Shown here: positions 11,175 through 22,084 of the stretch, piece by piece
How positions within the stretch are numbered: position 1 is the first letter of the stretch
Layout of the letters: each line of letters starts with the position of its first letter
Assembly: GCF_000204055.1 (NCBI RefSeq)
Contig: NW_006768837.1
Coordinates: 1,020 to 65,019 of the forward strand
Length of the DNA stretch: 64,000 nt
Direction of reading: 5' to 3'
Source of the DNA: Melampsora larici-populina 98AG31
Taxonomy: Eukaryota; Basidiomycota; Pucciniomycetes; Pucciniales; Melampsoraceae
The notes under the pieces: model-generated
The model's input: the letters and a program-made list of their open reading frames with translations, nothing else
Told to the model about the DNA's origin: nothing
Database searches by the model: none
Made by a program: the position numbers and the translations under genes

Positions 11175-13613
11175 ATGTCTGCTAGAAACTCGCAACCAGC
11201 AAGCAGGACAAGCTCCACCAGTACACGCGGGTCAACAAAACCGAGACAATCAATTGAACCCGTACCACGGACAACACGGCGGACACCAGTGGGGGAGCTA
11301 TTCGAGCCACTACCCGCATCAGGTAAGCCAAATCCTAAACTAGTCGAGAATTTTGCAAAAGAAAAGGATATTAATAAAAAAATCCTCTCATTATCGACTG
11401 AAGACTCAGCAACAACAGGCCGGTTACTATTACCAACCGACTTACCCGGCCCACTTCCCAGCTCCAGTGGCCCAGCATCCTCCTGCCCCTTCCCAACACC
11501 ATCAACCCCAGCCAAATTACCCTCCTCATCAGTCCCCTGCTCATCAACCACGCCAACCTACTCCCAGTACCAGCAACCCCAACATGCCTCCACCTCCTCC
11601 TCCTGTACTGTCTTACCAGCAGACAAGGGACGCAGAGGAGGCGAGGCTTCGCCAAGCAATCGCCAACCTCAGACGAAACCTAGACGAAGCGAGAGTCGCG
11701 GGGAACAACCCGAACTTCAGGCAAGTTTTAGGTGTAGCGAAAGAAACTCACAAGGAGTTGGAGGACTTTCTGGGCGGCAGGCGCTATTGTCAGAAGGTAG
11801 AAGAGATAGCGGGCTACAACCCCTATTGCATCAACCCTCAGACCATGATGGAGTACGAGCAGCCAAGACCAGAAGCGGGTCCCTCGAGTCAATGTCGCAA
11901 GAGAGCTCGCCAAGAAGAAATCGAGGAGTTAGCAGAGACCTCATCCAACCTCTTGGATATGATGCTGATGGTGAAGCGTATGAAGCAAGACGAGAAGAGA
12001 GAGTCAGACAAGAAAGACAAGGGGAAGGAGAAAGAACAGTAAGTATTCTTCCTCCTCCCACATCTTCATTCCATCATCATCCTTCAGTTCTCTATGCTGA
12101 AACTCCCTTTACTGGCCCACCTCTAGATGATTCTCCAAATCTGCTATCCCCTTCTCTTAAGTCTCTCAAGTCAGAAGAGGATCAGCTAGACCAAGTAGTC
12201 AATCAAGGACTATTCAACCAGTCGTATTTAGGCTCACAACCAAATCAAAAAAAATCTATTTCTTCCTCTGTTTCACTCTCAAACACTTATATGGATTTAG
12301 ATGACCTTATACGAAGAAAAACACATGCAATCTATGAAAAAGTTGAGCACTTGAATCCAAATCTGATTCTCCTAAAGAATCAATGTGAGCAAAGTGAGCA
12401 AGTGAGAGTTAAAGAATTTAAAATGAATTGCCAAGTACAAAAAACATTCTATGATGATGTTATGAAAAATTTCTTAGAATTGAAAGAAGAACTTAGTGAA
12501 ATTAAATCACTAAGTTATGAATTCAAGAACCAAGAACAACATCAAACTGCTTATGAAGATGTTAAAGTAAAATCCACAGAATTAAAAGAAAAATTTTCTG
12601 AAATTCAAGAAATTAAGAAAATGATTCTTGAAAATAAAAAAGACCCTCAAGCTGAGATAAAAGATAAAGGTAAAGGAAAAGAGAAAGAACACATACCTAG
12701 TTCTGAAATGAAAGAAGCAAGTGCATCCACTTCTAATACAAGCCAACATGCCAAACCAGGAGAAACTGAGATACACAATGTAGAAATCACGCCAATGTAT
12801 AGCCTGAACAAAACTCAAGCCTTAGTATTACAGATTCAAGAGAAACTCAATACCACGTTGGAAGAGGCAAATCTATCAGCATCTCAGAAAAATATGGTTA
12901 AACAGATTACAAACTTAGCTAATCAAATTGCCTCAAGGATATCTGAGACTGAGAAAAGGATGACTTCCAAAATCAGCAGTCTTGATAAGAGTGTGCATGA
13001 GACAATCAATAAAATATCTCGAGAGAAACAAAACATTCAAGAGACTAGTGACATAGTAATAGGTGATCTTGGAGAAATGAAAAATGCAATTAAGCAAATA
13101 GAAGTGAAATTGGATAAACAACTCAAGCTACCAATCAAAGATCCTTATAACAAAATTGAGGAATTACTTAACAAATTTGAGAAACATGAAAATCAAGTCA
13201 GTTCTACAATTGGTGAAATTAAAGAAGATAAAAATATAACAAAAATTCGTGAGAATTTAAATGAACAACAGCAACAATTTGAGAGCAGTATGATGAAATC
13301 TTACCACTCATTACAAGAGAATATAAAAAACAATCACGAACAATTAACAAAAGAATTATTGAAACAACAAGACATACAAATGAAGTCTTTTACAGAACAA
13401 ATGTTGAAACAACAAGTAATTTTAAATCAAAAGATACTGGAAAAGAATGTTGAAATACAACAACAACTGTTACAGATGGATGACAATGCTAATACAGCAA
13501 GATTGTCAATCATTCAAGAACTTAAACCCGGCATACAGAATAACAACAATAATGGTCCTACACCAATAAACCAGATAAATCCAAGTATAACCTATAGACA
13601 TTCACATCAGTGA
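11175..13613 (+). CDS. Ty3 ORF1: Q/P-rich then coiled-coil protein
   Basis: Open frame of 812 codons. In 11353-12042 a second frame is also open and looks more protein-like (PPPPPPVLSYQQTRDAEEAR, then FRQVLGVAKETHKELEDFLG, ending KDKGKEKEQ), so the coding frame probably switches near 12040 from that frame into this one. From about 12090 the product is a long, charged, heptad-rich coiled coil. It ends in TGA at 13611-13613 and overlaps the Gag frame, which is shifted by -1. No domain recognised. It may be an extra structural protein upstream of the true Gag, or captured sequence. Confidence 0.5.
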   Translation: MSARNSQPASRTSSTSTRGSTKPRQSIEPVPRTTRRTPVGELFEPLPASGKPNPKLVENFAKEKDINKKILSLSTEDSATTGRLLLPTDLPGPLPSSSGPASSCPFPTPSTPAKLPSSSVPCSSTTPTYSQYQQPQHASTSSSCTVLPADKGRRGGEASPSNRQPQTKPRRSESRGEQPELQASFRCSERNSQGVGGLSGRQALLSEGRRDSGLQPLLHQPSDHDGVRAAKTRSGSLESMSQESSPRRNRGVSRDLIQPLGYDADGEAYEARREERVRQERQGEGERTVSILPPPTSSFHHHPSVLYAETPFTGPPLDDSPNLLSPSLKSLKSEEDQLDQVVNQGLFNQSYLGSQPNQKKSISSSVSLSNTYMDLDDLIRRKTHAIYEKVEHLNPNLILLKNQCEQSEQVRVKEFKMNCQVQKTFYDDVMKNFLELKEELSEIKSLSYEFKNQEQHQTAYEDVKVKSTELKEKFSEIQEIKKMILENKKDPQAEIKDKGKGKEKEHIPSSEMKEASASTSNTSQHAKPGETEIHNVEITPMYSLNKTQALVLQIQEKLNTTLEEANLSASQKNMVKQITNLANQIASRISETEKRMTSKISSLDKSVHETINKISREKQNIQETSDIVIGDLGEMKNAIKQIEVKLDKQLKLPIKDPYNKIEELLNKFEKHENQVSSTIGEIKEDKNITKIRENLNEQQQQFESSMMKSYHSLQENIKNNHEQLTKELLKQQDIQMKSFTEQMLKQQVILNQKILEKNVEIQQQLLQMDDNANTARLSIIQELKPGIQNNNNNGPTPINQINPSITYRHSHQ

Positions 13614-15415
13614 GTTATGTAGAACCTGTACCAACTCACAGAGACTTTCACAGCCCAGCAATTCGTGAAAGAACAATTATGAGAGAAGAAACAATCCCAC
13701 CTTGTGAAAGGTCATTTATGAGAGAAGATACTGTTCAAACAGGTATAACAGAATCCGCTAGGGAAGATAATGTGACTAAAGCTTTGACTAAACTCTGGCC
13801 AACAGGCAAAGATTGGAAAAAATTCAGCGGAGACGGTGAATATAATCATAATGATTACATTGACTGGTGTGATGTTTTAATTATCACCCTGAAAATGGAC
13901 CCTCTTGTTGTTGTAAGCCATTTAGCAACAGCCTTTACGGGCACAGCAGCGCAATGGTACATGGATAAACGTAAAACTAGAGGGTCAATGACGTGGAATG
14001 AGTGGAAAGAAGAGATTCATAAAAGGTTTGGCAATAATGTTTGGAAGAATAACATGGAAGAGTTATTTATGAAAGACAAATTTGATGCCAATACACACAC
14101 AGATCCCACAGCTTGGTCTTTGAAGCAAAAGAAGAGAATCTCCGCTTTTGATCCAGATTCTTCTGAAGACAGAATAGTCAATAAAATTCTAAATAAAGTT
14201 GATGGTGATGCTAGAAATGCAATCAAGAGTCAACTCTCTACACCATATGAGTGGGACATGTTTCTAATGGTGTTCAAAGATATTTTCGAAAATACAACCA
14301 TCATTACAAAGAAAAGATATTTGAATAGACCAAGGAGACCTTTTATTGAAAACAGAGCCACCTTCAAAGATGATAAATTACAAGGTCCCTCTAGTACAAG
14401 AGTCCAACCAAGCACATCAGAAAGGAAACCTTCCAGAGCATGCCCAAACTGTGGAAGTAAAGATCCAAAACATCAATGGAGAGGATGTAAAGATAAAAAA
14501 ATAAATGTGATCGAAGAAGACACGGAAGAGAGTGATAATATGAATGACGAGTTTGACTTTCAAGGAGGACAACTTTCAGGGGATTCAAGTTCAGACAGTG
14601 AAGGAGAAAATCCTCCAAATCAACATCAACAAAATGTCTGCATGATTGATACTCATGAAAATAATGAGAAAAGCATCAATATATTGCAAGCGGAAGCAGA
14701 TGTACCTCACTCATGGCAAGATGACATGCAGATGGAGAATACAATTGATGCAAGATTACTGAAATCCAAACCAGCAGATGGAATGGCACATACACTAGGA
14801 CATCATGCAATGGCTCGAGCATTAGTAAATAATTGTAAAGTACCAATACTTCTGGACAGCGGAGCATCATGCTCAATTGTGGGAAAACATTTCTTATCTG
14901 AAATTATACCAGACTGGCAAGAAAGAATCATGCCCAGTAGTCATGTGAAGTTCTCCGGAGTTGGTAGTAAACTTCATGCTCTAGGCGTCATAAGCTTACC
15001 AGTAATATTTCCACATGTCAAACAGTCAATTAGAATAAATGCTGAATTCGTAGTAATGGAAAATGCAAACAACAAGTACTTCATATTGGGCGCAGAAAAC
15101 TTGAGCCAATATGGATTTGATATATTTCATAGTAAAGAAAGATATTTTACTATTGGCAATAATAACAAGAGTATTAAATTTGCTTTAATGCAACACAAAG
15201 AAATTTTATCAATTAAACCTGACAATACTATGGAGTCTCCAACAAATGAAGACATACATCAACTTCGAGAAAAAATATTGGAAGCTGAGTTTGGACCCAA
15301 TCTTACCTATAGTCAGAAAGAAGATATAATCCAGATGGTAATTAAATACAAGGATCAGTTTGGATTGGGAGAGCAACCTCTAGGAGTTATTAAGAACCAT
15401 CCAGCAAAAATATAA
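13610..15415 (+). pseudogene. Ty3 Gag and aspartic protease, ends at a stop
   Basis: The frame is listed from a GTG overlapping the ORF1 stop; the first ATG is at 13679. A Gag capsid-like region reads ATAFTGTAAQWYMDKRKTRG and WNEWKEEIHKRFGNNVWKN. A zinc-knuckle variant follows (CPNCGSKDPKHQWRGC, C-x2-C-x5-H-x4-C). The retropepsin motif is LLDSGASCSIVG. The frame ends at TAA 15413-15415, but the next block (RT) resumes in the same frame 10 codons later, so the TAA is probably a nonsense mutation in a Gag-Pol frame. Confidence 0.75.
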
Positions 15416-15445
15416 CTCACAATAGATAAACCTTACCCGCCTATT

Positions 15446-16954
15446 TTGAGAAAAGGTGCATACCCTGCTAGCCCAAGGAGTAGAAAAGAAATAGAAAAAC
15501 ACATTGAAGAACTACTTAAGATGGGCGTAATACGAAAAGTAGGTAGTGATGAAGAAGTTGATATAACTTCGCCTGTTCTGATAGCATGGCATAATGATAA
15601 ATCTAGACTTTGTGGAGACTTTCGTGCTCTTAATCAATACACCAAGCCTGATAGATATCCCTTACCAAGAATAGACCAATCCTTGACTAACCTTTTTAAT
15701 GCAAAATATATTACTCTCATGGATATAATGAAAGGATTCCATCAGAACATCGTAGAAATATGTAGCAGGAAATACCTCAGAATTATTTGTCATTTAGGAA
15801 TCTTTGAATATATAAGGATGCCTTTTGGAATAAAAAATGCTCCAGCTTTCTTTCAAAGAATGATGGATACAGAGTTTTCAAAAGAATTAAGAGAAGGATG
15901 GCTCAAAGTCTACATTGATGACATCATAATTTTTCATACCACATGGGAAGAGCATCTAGAAGCAATGGAGAAAGTATTGCTAAGATCCAAAGCCATGGGT
16001 ATGACAATATCGTTAAAGAAATGTCACTTTGGTTTTGAGGAATGCAAAGCTCTAGGCCACCGTGTGTCAGGACTATGGGTAGCAGTGGACCAGAACTCTG
16101 TAGCAGCAGTACTACAAAAACCTTGCCCTAAAGACAAGCAAGAATTAAGCTCATTCTTAGGATTTACAAGCTACTACAGAGCCCACATTCCAAACTTTGG
16201 GATCATTACTCGTAGTCTCTACAAACTATATGCTAAAGGCGTAGTATTTGAAATGACTAAAGAAAGAATTGATGCAGTAAATAAAATAGAACAAATACTT
16301 ACAACAGCGCCAATTTTGTTTCACCCTGACTTTGAGAAACCTTTTAAACTCTATGTTGATGCATCAATTGAGGGTTTAGGAGCAGCACTCCATCAAACAC
16401 AAATAATTGATGGGAAACCAAAAGAAGGCCCTATTGTTTTTATATCCAGAAAATTGACAGACACTGAAAGTAGATATTCTTCACCCCAGCTCGAAGCTTT
16501 AGCACTAGTTTGGGCATTAGAAAAATTACACTACTACCTTGACAGCAGCTACTTTGAAGTAATAACAGATTGTACAGGAGTAAGATCTCTGACAAATCTC
16601 AAATCTCCAAGCAGACACATGTTGAGATGGATGATGGCAATACAAGAGTATAAACCATTCATGACAATTACTCATAGACCAGGAAAATTCCACAATAACG
16701 CTGATGGACTAAGTAGAATGGCATTACCAAATGATTCCAGTAATCCAGCATGGGAACCTGAAGAGATGGAGAGAGACATTCCTGTAATGGGAATCAGCTT
16801 ATGTGAATTGTCTGAAGAATTTTTTGATGAAGTAAAGACTAGCTATCAAAAGAATAGTAACACAGCTAAACTCACCAGATTATTGTCTGCGCAGAATACT
16901 GATCTGAGCCTGTCAAGCACACTCGAGCAACCTTGGAAAGATGGACTAGCTTAA
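15446..16954 (+). pseudogene. Ty3 reverse transcriptase and RNase H
   Basis: RT motifs in order: SPVLIAWHNDKSRLCGDFRA, MPFGIKNAPAFFQRMM, and the catalytic YIDD in LKVYIDDIIIF. RNase H begins LYVDASIEGLGAAL and continues through YSSPQLEALALVWALEK and RPGKFHNNADGLSR. Same frame as the preceding Gag-protease and the following integrase. Interrupted by TAA at 16952-16954. Confidence 0.8.
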
Positions 16955-17047
16955 GGAAAAATCTCACTTGAATCTGACCTACTATATTTTAGAGAAAAGC
17001 ATACTGCAAATCTCGTAATAATAAATGCTGAACACATTCAACAAACA

Positions 17048-17809
17048 TTGCACGTGTGCCATGATGAGTTTATGTCAGGGCACCTCTCAGAAGACCGGAC
17101 AATAGACAGAATCAAAAGCACAGCTTGGTGGCCAAATTGGAGACAAGACGTAGAAGAATATGTGAAGACTTGTGAAAGATGCCAAAAAGCAAATAAAGCC
17201 ACGGGAAAAAGGTTTGGTTTACTTCAAAGAATAGAAGAACCAACGTACGCATGGGAAGTTATTAACATGGATTTTGTTACTGGTCTTCCACCATCATTAA
17301 TTAACAATTACAACTGTGTACTGGTCATTGTAGACAGATTTTCAAAAAGAACCAGGTTCTTACCATGCTACAAAGAGGCGACAGCAATGGATATTGCATT
17401 ACTATTCTGGGAAAGAATAATTAGTGATGTGGGATTACCACGAATAATCATCAGTGACAGAGATCCAAAATTTACTTCTGAATTTTGGAAAAGTCTGCAT
17501 ACACTTATTGGAACAACATTAGCTCTTTCCACTGCGTACCATCCACAGACTGATGGTCTCAGTGAAAGAAATATTAGTACCTTAACTGAAATCATCAGGA
17601 GATACTGCACGGAAGGACTCTGTTACACAGACAGACATGGACACACACATGACTGGCACACATTACTACCAGCTCTAGAATTATCATATAATAGCAGCAT
17701 ACATAGCACAACAGGAAAAAAGCCTTTTGAAGTAGAAAGAGGCTATTGTCCTAGATTACCAAAAGACCAGATAAAAATAAAAATGTTGAATTTCATCGAA
17801 CTTCTTTAA
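17048..17809 (+). pseudogene. Ty3 integrase
   Basis: Zinc-binding HHCC region (CHDEFMSGHLSEDRTIDRI ... CERCQKA) and catalytic D, D, E in INMDFVTGLP, IISDRDPKFTSEFW and DGLSERNISTL. In frame with RT. The frame ends at TAA 17807-17809, where a one-base shift moves the coding into the next block. Confidence 0.78.
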
Positions 17810-17820
17810 GTTTCTTTGAT

Positions 17821-18297
17821 ATGCTTGGTAAAGCAAGAGCTATAGCAGCGCAATGTATTGAATATTCTGTAACTTACAATCAAGAAAGATGGAATAAAAC
17901 CCATAAAGAACCTAAGTTTGTAGTAGGTGAACAAGTTTTACTCTCAACCACCAATTTTACTAATCTACAAGGACCTAAGAAACTTCAAGACCAATTTGTT
18001 GGACCTTTTGTAATACTGAAATTCCATGGAAGCAATGCAGTGGAAGTAGCACTGACAGAAGAATTTGGGAGAAAACACCCAGTATTCCCAATTTCACTAA
18101 TAAAAAAATTTCATGCTTCAGATAAGAGCAAATTCCCTGACAGGGAAATACCCAAGAAAACTCCTATCAGATTTGAAACTGATGGAGAAAAGATTTTCTC
18201 ACATATCATAAAGCAAAGGGAAATACAAGTCAACGGTAAGTCTTCAACACTTTATCTTGTAAGATACAAGAACAGAAGTGCAGATGAAGATGAATAG
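17821..18297 (+). pseudogene. Ty3 integrase C-terminus with chromodomain-like tail
   Basis: Shifted one base from the integrase frame. Contains the GPY/F-like segment QFVGPFVILKF and HPVFPISLIKKFH, then a chromodomain-like stretch (IIKQREIQV ... LYLVRYKNRSADEDE). TAG at 18295-18297 falls where chromodomains usually have Trp (DE-W-LPADK); the frame continues readable to about 18387. Chromodomain tails commonly direct such integrases to heterochromatin. Confidence 0.65.
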
Positions 18298-18410
18298 CTA
18301 CCAGCTGATAAAGTAACCAATGGCAAAACAACGTTGAGAGACTTCAGAGCACAAAAAAGAGCTCATAAACCTTCTGAAAAGAAGTAATGACCTCCTTTAA
18401 GGGTGGGGAA

Positions 18411-19119
18411 TGTCAGCCCTGGGTACATATACATGTACCCAAAACTAACTTATAATATTAGACTTTTACTTATAAGCCAAATTACATGTACATACATCTT
18501 ATAAAACACATGTAACATATAATAAAACATATACAAACATCAATTACATATGTATATACACTTAAAAACATATGTAACATGTAATAAAATACCAATTACA
18601 CCTCATAACTCAGTGTCAAGAGTTAAAATGCTTATACTACATAAATTACATAACACGTATATGTAATTATGTTATATTAATAATAATAATAATTAACTGC
18701 AGGTTAGTAACCTTTATTAACTCTCAGGTTAGTGACCTTTTGAACAACTGCAGGTTAGTGACCTACATCAACTCACAGGTTAGTGACCTTCTGAATAACT
18801 ACCAGTTGGTGACTATAAACAACCAGGCTAGTGACCTACACACCACTCTTTAATCTATTACCTTAAAAGATTAAAGGAGGGCTTTGGATCCAGCCTTCTC
18901 ATATTTATATTTCAAACCTCCTTTTAAGGAGTCAATTAACTGTAGCCTGTCTGGATTTACCCAAACAGGCCAGTTCTATTCTTCCTCCCCTTTCTTTTCT
19001 TATAATCTTATTGTAATTACATTATATTGAAATATACATATAATTATTTAAGGTTTCAAACCATGTTGACACACCTGTAGTGAGCATTGAGCACTCTCAA
19101 AGAGTACCCAACCCTCACA
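18411..19119 (+). repeat. 3' LTR of the Ty3 element
   Basis: Starts TGTCAGCCCTGGGTACATAT directly after the purine tract and ends ...CCTCACA. Positions 18411-18690 are AT-rich and rich in ACATGT/TATATA words; from 18695 the CAGGTTAGTGACCT repeats begin and the sequence matches the 5' copy. It holds one more repeat unit than the corresponding 5' segment. Confidence 0.8.
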
Positions 19120-19190
19120 CTACAGAAGCAAGTTCCACATGGGTTAGCTACCAGATGAATAGTTGAAGTAAGAGAAATCAAATGACTTAC

Positions 19191-20186
19191 ATCATTTCCG
19201 CCCTGGTAAGCTTCTCCGAAATAATCTTTGATACGGTTGTAGATTGATTTGGCCTGATCATCCTGTTTAGATTTCTTGCCTGATTTGAATTTGGCGTGCT
19301 CATCCTCGGAGTCCTGAGTTAAGTTGACCTCAATTCGTTTTCGCTTTGGAGACTTTGACGAGGTTTTTCCCTAAACAATGATCATCGAGTTTAATTTGTC
19401 AGTTATTAGGTTTAAACATTGAAATTGAATTTGAAGAGAAAAAAGGCAAGTACATACCATGTCCTGAACTTGAGCATCCTTCAGCGTCACCATTGTAGTC
19501 TTCTTAGGGCGCTTTGAGGTAAGACTTTTACTATTAGTAGTAGTACGATGTTGTTTGGTTTTTTTTTTGTTGGAATCGCGTCGTGCGGCTGGGGTATCTG
19601 ACTGAGATGCCTCTGCTTCAGATTCTTGGGTTTGACGGCGCTTACCCTTATTCTTCTCGACAATATCAACGGAGACATCAGAGTTAGATTGTATGATTGA
19701 CTTTTGAGCAGAATCCGTGGTTCGACATTGCTTTCCCTTGGTCACTACTAAATCCACTGAGGCCTCGGAGTCGGATGGTACAATGGATCTTCGAGAGTCG
19801 GCAGGAGGAATAGTCATTGACGAAGGGCAGCGAAGTGGTGTAATTCGGGTGCTGTGTTGACGGGGTGGATTGTTGGAAGGCTCATCATGGTCTGGTTGAT
19901 CCTGAGCCTGTACGGTAGAGGATGGTTCATCAGAAGTCAAGACAGGGGTAGTTTGTTGATTAGAAGCAACGCCTAGGGCCATATTGGAACCCGCAGTTGA
20001 AACTGGAGGATTCTGATACTGAGATGGGGTATTGGAAAAAGGAAAAGCAAGTGAAGATGATGATAAAAATGTAATCGAATTGAGAAGATGGTCAGATAGA
20101 GTCAACTTTGGAAAGAGATATATGAAATAGTCACTTACTAGGACCTTGAAACTGTCAAATAAAGGCACCATAGCGTCCTCCATCAC
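19191..20186 (-). pseudogene. N-terminal exons of a hAT-like (BED finger) transposase, truncated
   Basis: Three exons on the minus strand: about 20186-20141 (MMEDAMVPLFDSFKVL), about 20014-19460 (Ser/Thr/Lys-rich, disordered, ending KDAQVQDM) and about 19373-19191 (GKTSSKSPKRKRIEVN ... NRIKDYFGEAYQGGND). Splice borders are GTAAGT, GTATGT and AG. A disordered basic N-terminus followed by a KDYF-type segment is what I recall from rust hAT transposases, where a BED finger comes next. That part is absent: the Ty3 3' LTR ends at 19119, about 70 bp further along, so the retrotransposon probably cut the gene in an intron. The assignment is tentative. Confidence 0.45.
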
Positions 20187-20392
20187 TACGTAAGGCGCTA
20201 AAAACGGTCAAGCCCATGAGGTTAGACGTCCCATGATGGAACGTCGACCAAAATGGAAGTCGAATGAACTAGATGATACTGAAACGGAAGGACGAAGCAA
20301 GGGGTGTGGAGGTGTGAATAGGTGTAAATTGAAATAGGGTATAAGTCAAAGTGAAATCCGGTGTCGGAGGTAACTTATAAGTCAATACATGT

Positions 20393-20600
20393 CGATACTG
20401 AAAGATACCGTCAGATACTGGGGTACTGCCCGAGTGCCTGACCGGTAAAGTATTGGCATCCGCGGCACTTTACCAGGTACGGTATCGGGTCACAGGATAC
20501 CTGACCTGTACCTGGCGAGTACAGTATCGCCAATACCAATACTAAGTATCGGTGGTTGGATACTGTACTGAAACTCACGATACCAATACTTTACTGAGAA
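20393..20600. repeat. Clustered short motifs (GGTAC / GATAC / GTATC), possible transposon subterminal repeats
   Basis: In about 200 bp the words GATAC, GTATC, GGTAC and GTACC recur many times in both orientations (for example AGATACCGTCAGATACTGGG and ACGGTATCGGGTCACAGGAT). Such clusters mark the subterminal regions of hAT elements. It lies upstream of the hAT-like N-terminal exons, where that element's end is expected. The interval 20187-20392 has no gene. Confidence 0.4.
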
Positions 20601-21300
20601 TGGTAAAGTAAAGGTGGCGGCGTTGACACAGGGACAGGGGGGTTTGGAGCTTGAGGAGTAAGTTCAATATTTTTTTTAGTTTTGGGAGCAGGTTTCTTTG
20701 GAGGGATGTCAAAGTATGAATAAAGTGTGTGTGAAGAAAATAGCCCAGGATATAATGATTGGTAAGTCTTGAGCAATGAGTTTTAGAACAAACTTTTCTG
20801 CAACATTGGGGGAAAAGATTTTGCCAGTGAAACAGAGTAAAATGCTGACAAAAGATAAATTGAAAGGGAAGTAAACTAAGGAGGTTTTTCAAAAACATGA
20901 ACCAAAGATGTTCATAAGATTCATGATGATGGATAGGTTGAAAATTCTGAAAAGTGTCAAGGCTTCACAAAAAGTTGAATAGGTTTTTGTGGGCTGAGTG
21001 AAGAAATGGTGGTAGAGAGTAGGAAGGAGGAAGGAAGAGTTCTGAGAGATGTGAGATTTTTGTATCTCAAAAATTCCCATCTAAAGCTGATCCTCACATG
21101 ACATGTCTGAGAGATGCACGTCCAGGCCATCAGAATTTATGTGTAATTCATCATGCTTGAAATGTATTGTAAGTATTCATTGTTTGTGATTGGTGTAAAG
21201 GACTTGTAATGTCCTCACTTTGAAGTATTTCTCACGGAAGGAACAGGAGGGAATGATGCCACTAGGGACTTTGGAGATTCTAGAGCCAATGTATGTGTGA
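20601..21300. other. No confident gene; one proline-rich open block on the minus strand
   Basis: The minus strand at 20591-20776 reads YPGLFSSHTLYSYFDIPPKK and a Pro-rich tail, which could be an exon of a decayed gene, but no splice sites or neighbours support it. The rest is AT-rich with short unrelated ORFs. Confidence 0.3.
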
Positions 21301-21318
21301 TGATATTGTTACCAGAAT

Positions 21319-21482
21319 CTGGCCCCAAAGGAATGTAATATGAGATCAGTCTCAAGTTCCCTCTATAGGGCTAACAAATATAATCAAGAATAAAGATAAC
21401 AATAATATAAAAGAAGAGAAAGAAGAGAAAGCGCTAACCTGGCTCCAAAGGAATGTAATACGAGATCAGGCTTGAGTTCCCT
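21319..21482. repeat. 44-bp direct repeat pair (21319-21362 and 21439-21482)
   Basis: Two copies beginning CTGGC(C/T)CCAAAGGAATGTAA, 120 bp apart, separated by an A/G-rich stretch. The arrangement (pair of repeats starting CT.GCTCCA around a purine-rich spacer) closely resembles the pair at 876-1013, suggesting related, probably LTR-derived, sequences. Confidence 0.6.
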
Positions 21483-21675
21483 AAGGAGCCAGTCCATCAA
21501 TGTGGCGTTCTGAGGAATATATGAGTCTACTAATTCTATGTCTAAATCTAGTTAAGTGCCGTGGGTATCCATTTGTGATGATGTATGTAATACATCATTC
21601 CAATTGGTAATACCACGCTTGCCTCTGTGATGTTACAGTATTTCAAAGATGATGTCTCTTAGTTGGGTGCCCAAC

Positions 21676-22070
21676 AGGACCCCGGAAAGCTCCACGGAAA
21701 GTATCCAACCTAAAACCACACCAATTGACCTTTTCAATACCCCGTGACGCGGGAAAAACCCAAAAATCAAGCTTAAACAATTCCGGTTACGTCGGTAGGT
21801 TTAAAGAGCAAAAATCGCTAAAAATCTCCCAGGAGACCAATCCATTTGTTTTTGGTCGGTACGTACGTCCAAAAGACAGTGTTTTTGGGTGTTTTTTTCA
21901 ACTCAGGAGAAATCCATACCTGTCACATCGGTAGGTCTAAATTCCAAAAATCTGATTTTGGCTTGAAAAACCCCCAAAAAATACCTTTTTTGTTGGTACG
22001 TTAGCCTTTTTTTGACCCTCAATCCATTCATTTTACGTCGGATAGTTCACCTGGAGCTTTCCGGGGTCCT
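21676..22070. mobile_element. hAT-like MITE, 395 bp
   Basis: Perfect 19-bp terminal inverted repeats (AGGACCCCGGAAAGCTCCA and its complement) with an 8-bp target duplication TGCCCAAC at 21668-21675 and 22071-22078. An 8-bp TSD points to hAT-type transposition. The motif TACGTCGGTAGG and variants recur inside. No coding capacity. Confidence 0.88.
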
Positions 22071-22084
22071 TGCCCAACAGATAA

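Larger units (their letters stand above)
8401..19119 (+). mobile_element. Ty3/gypsy LTR retrotransposon, degenerate
   Basis: Order: 5' LTR-like sequence, long leader, coiled-coil ORF1, Gag, protease, RT, RNase H, integrase, chromodomain-like tail, polypurine tract (AAGGGTGGGGAA, 18399-18410), 3' LTR. RT before integrase makes it Ty3/gypsy. The left boundary is approximate because the 5' parts of the two LTRs do not match. No target duplication was found. Stops and a frameshift in pol make it non-autonomous today. Confidence 0.85.

Noticed and set aside
13590..13625. Programmed -1 frameshift between ORF1 and Gag
   Set aside because: The frames overlap by only a few bases and I see no slippery heptamer; reinitiation or separate translation is as likely.
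18475..18690. Repeated ACATGT/TATATA words as a CRISPR-like or satellite array
   Set aside because: Irregular spacing and no conserved repeat unit; this is AT-rich LTR sequence in a eukaryote.
20575..21080. Minus-strand ORFs of 107 and 63 codons
   Set aside because: Leu/Phe/His-rich, no splice pattern; look like random open frames in AT-rich DNA.
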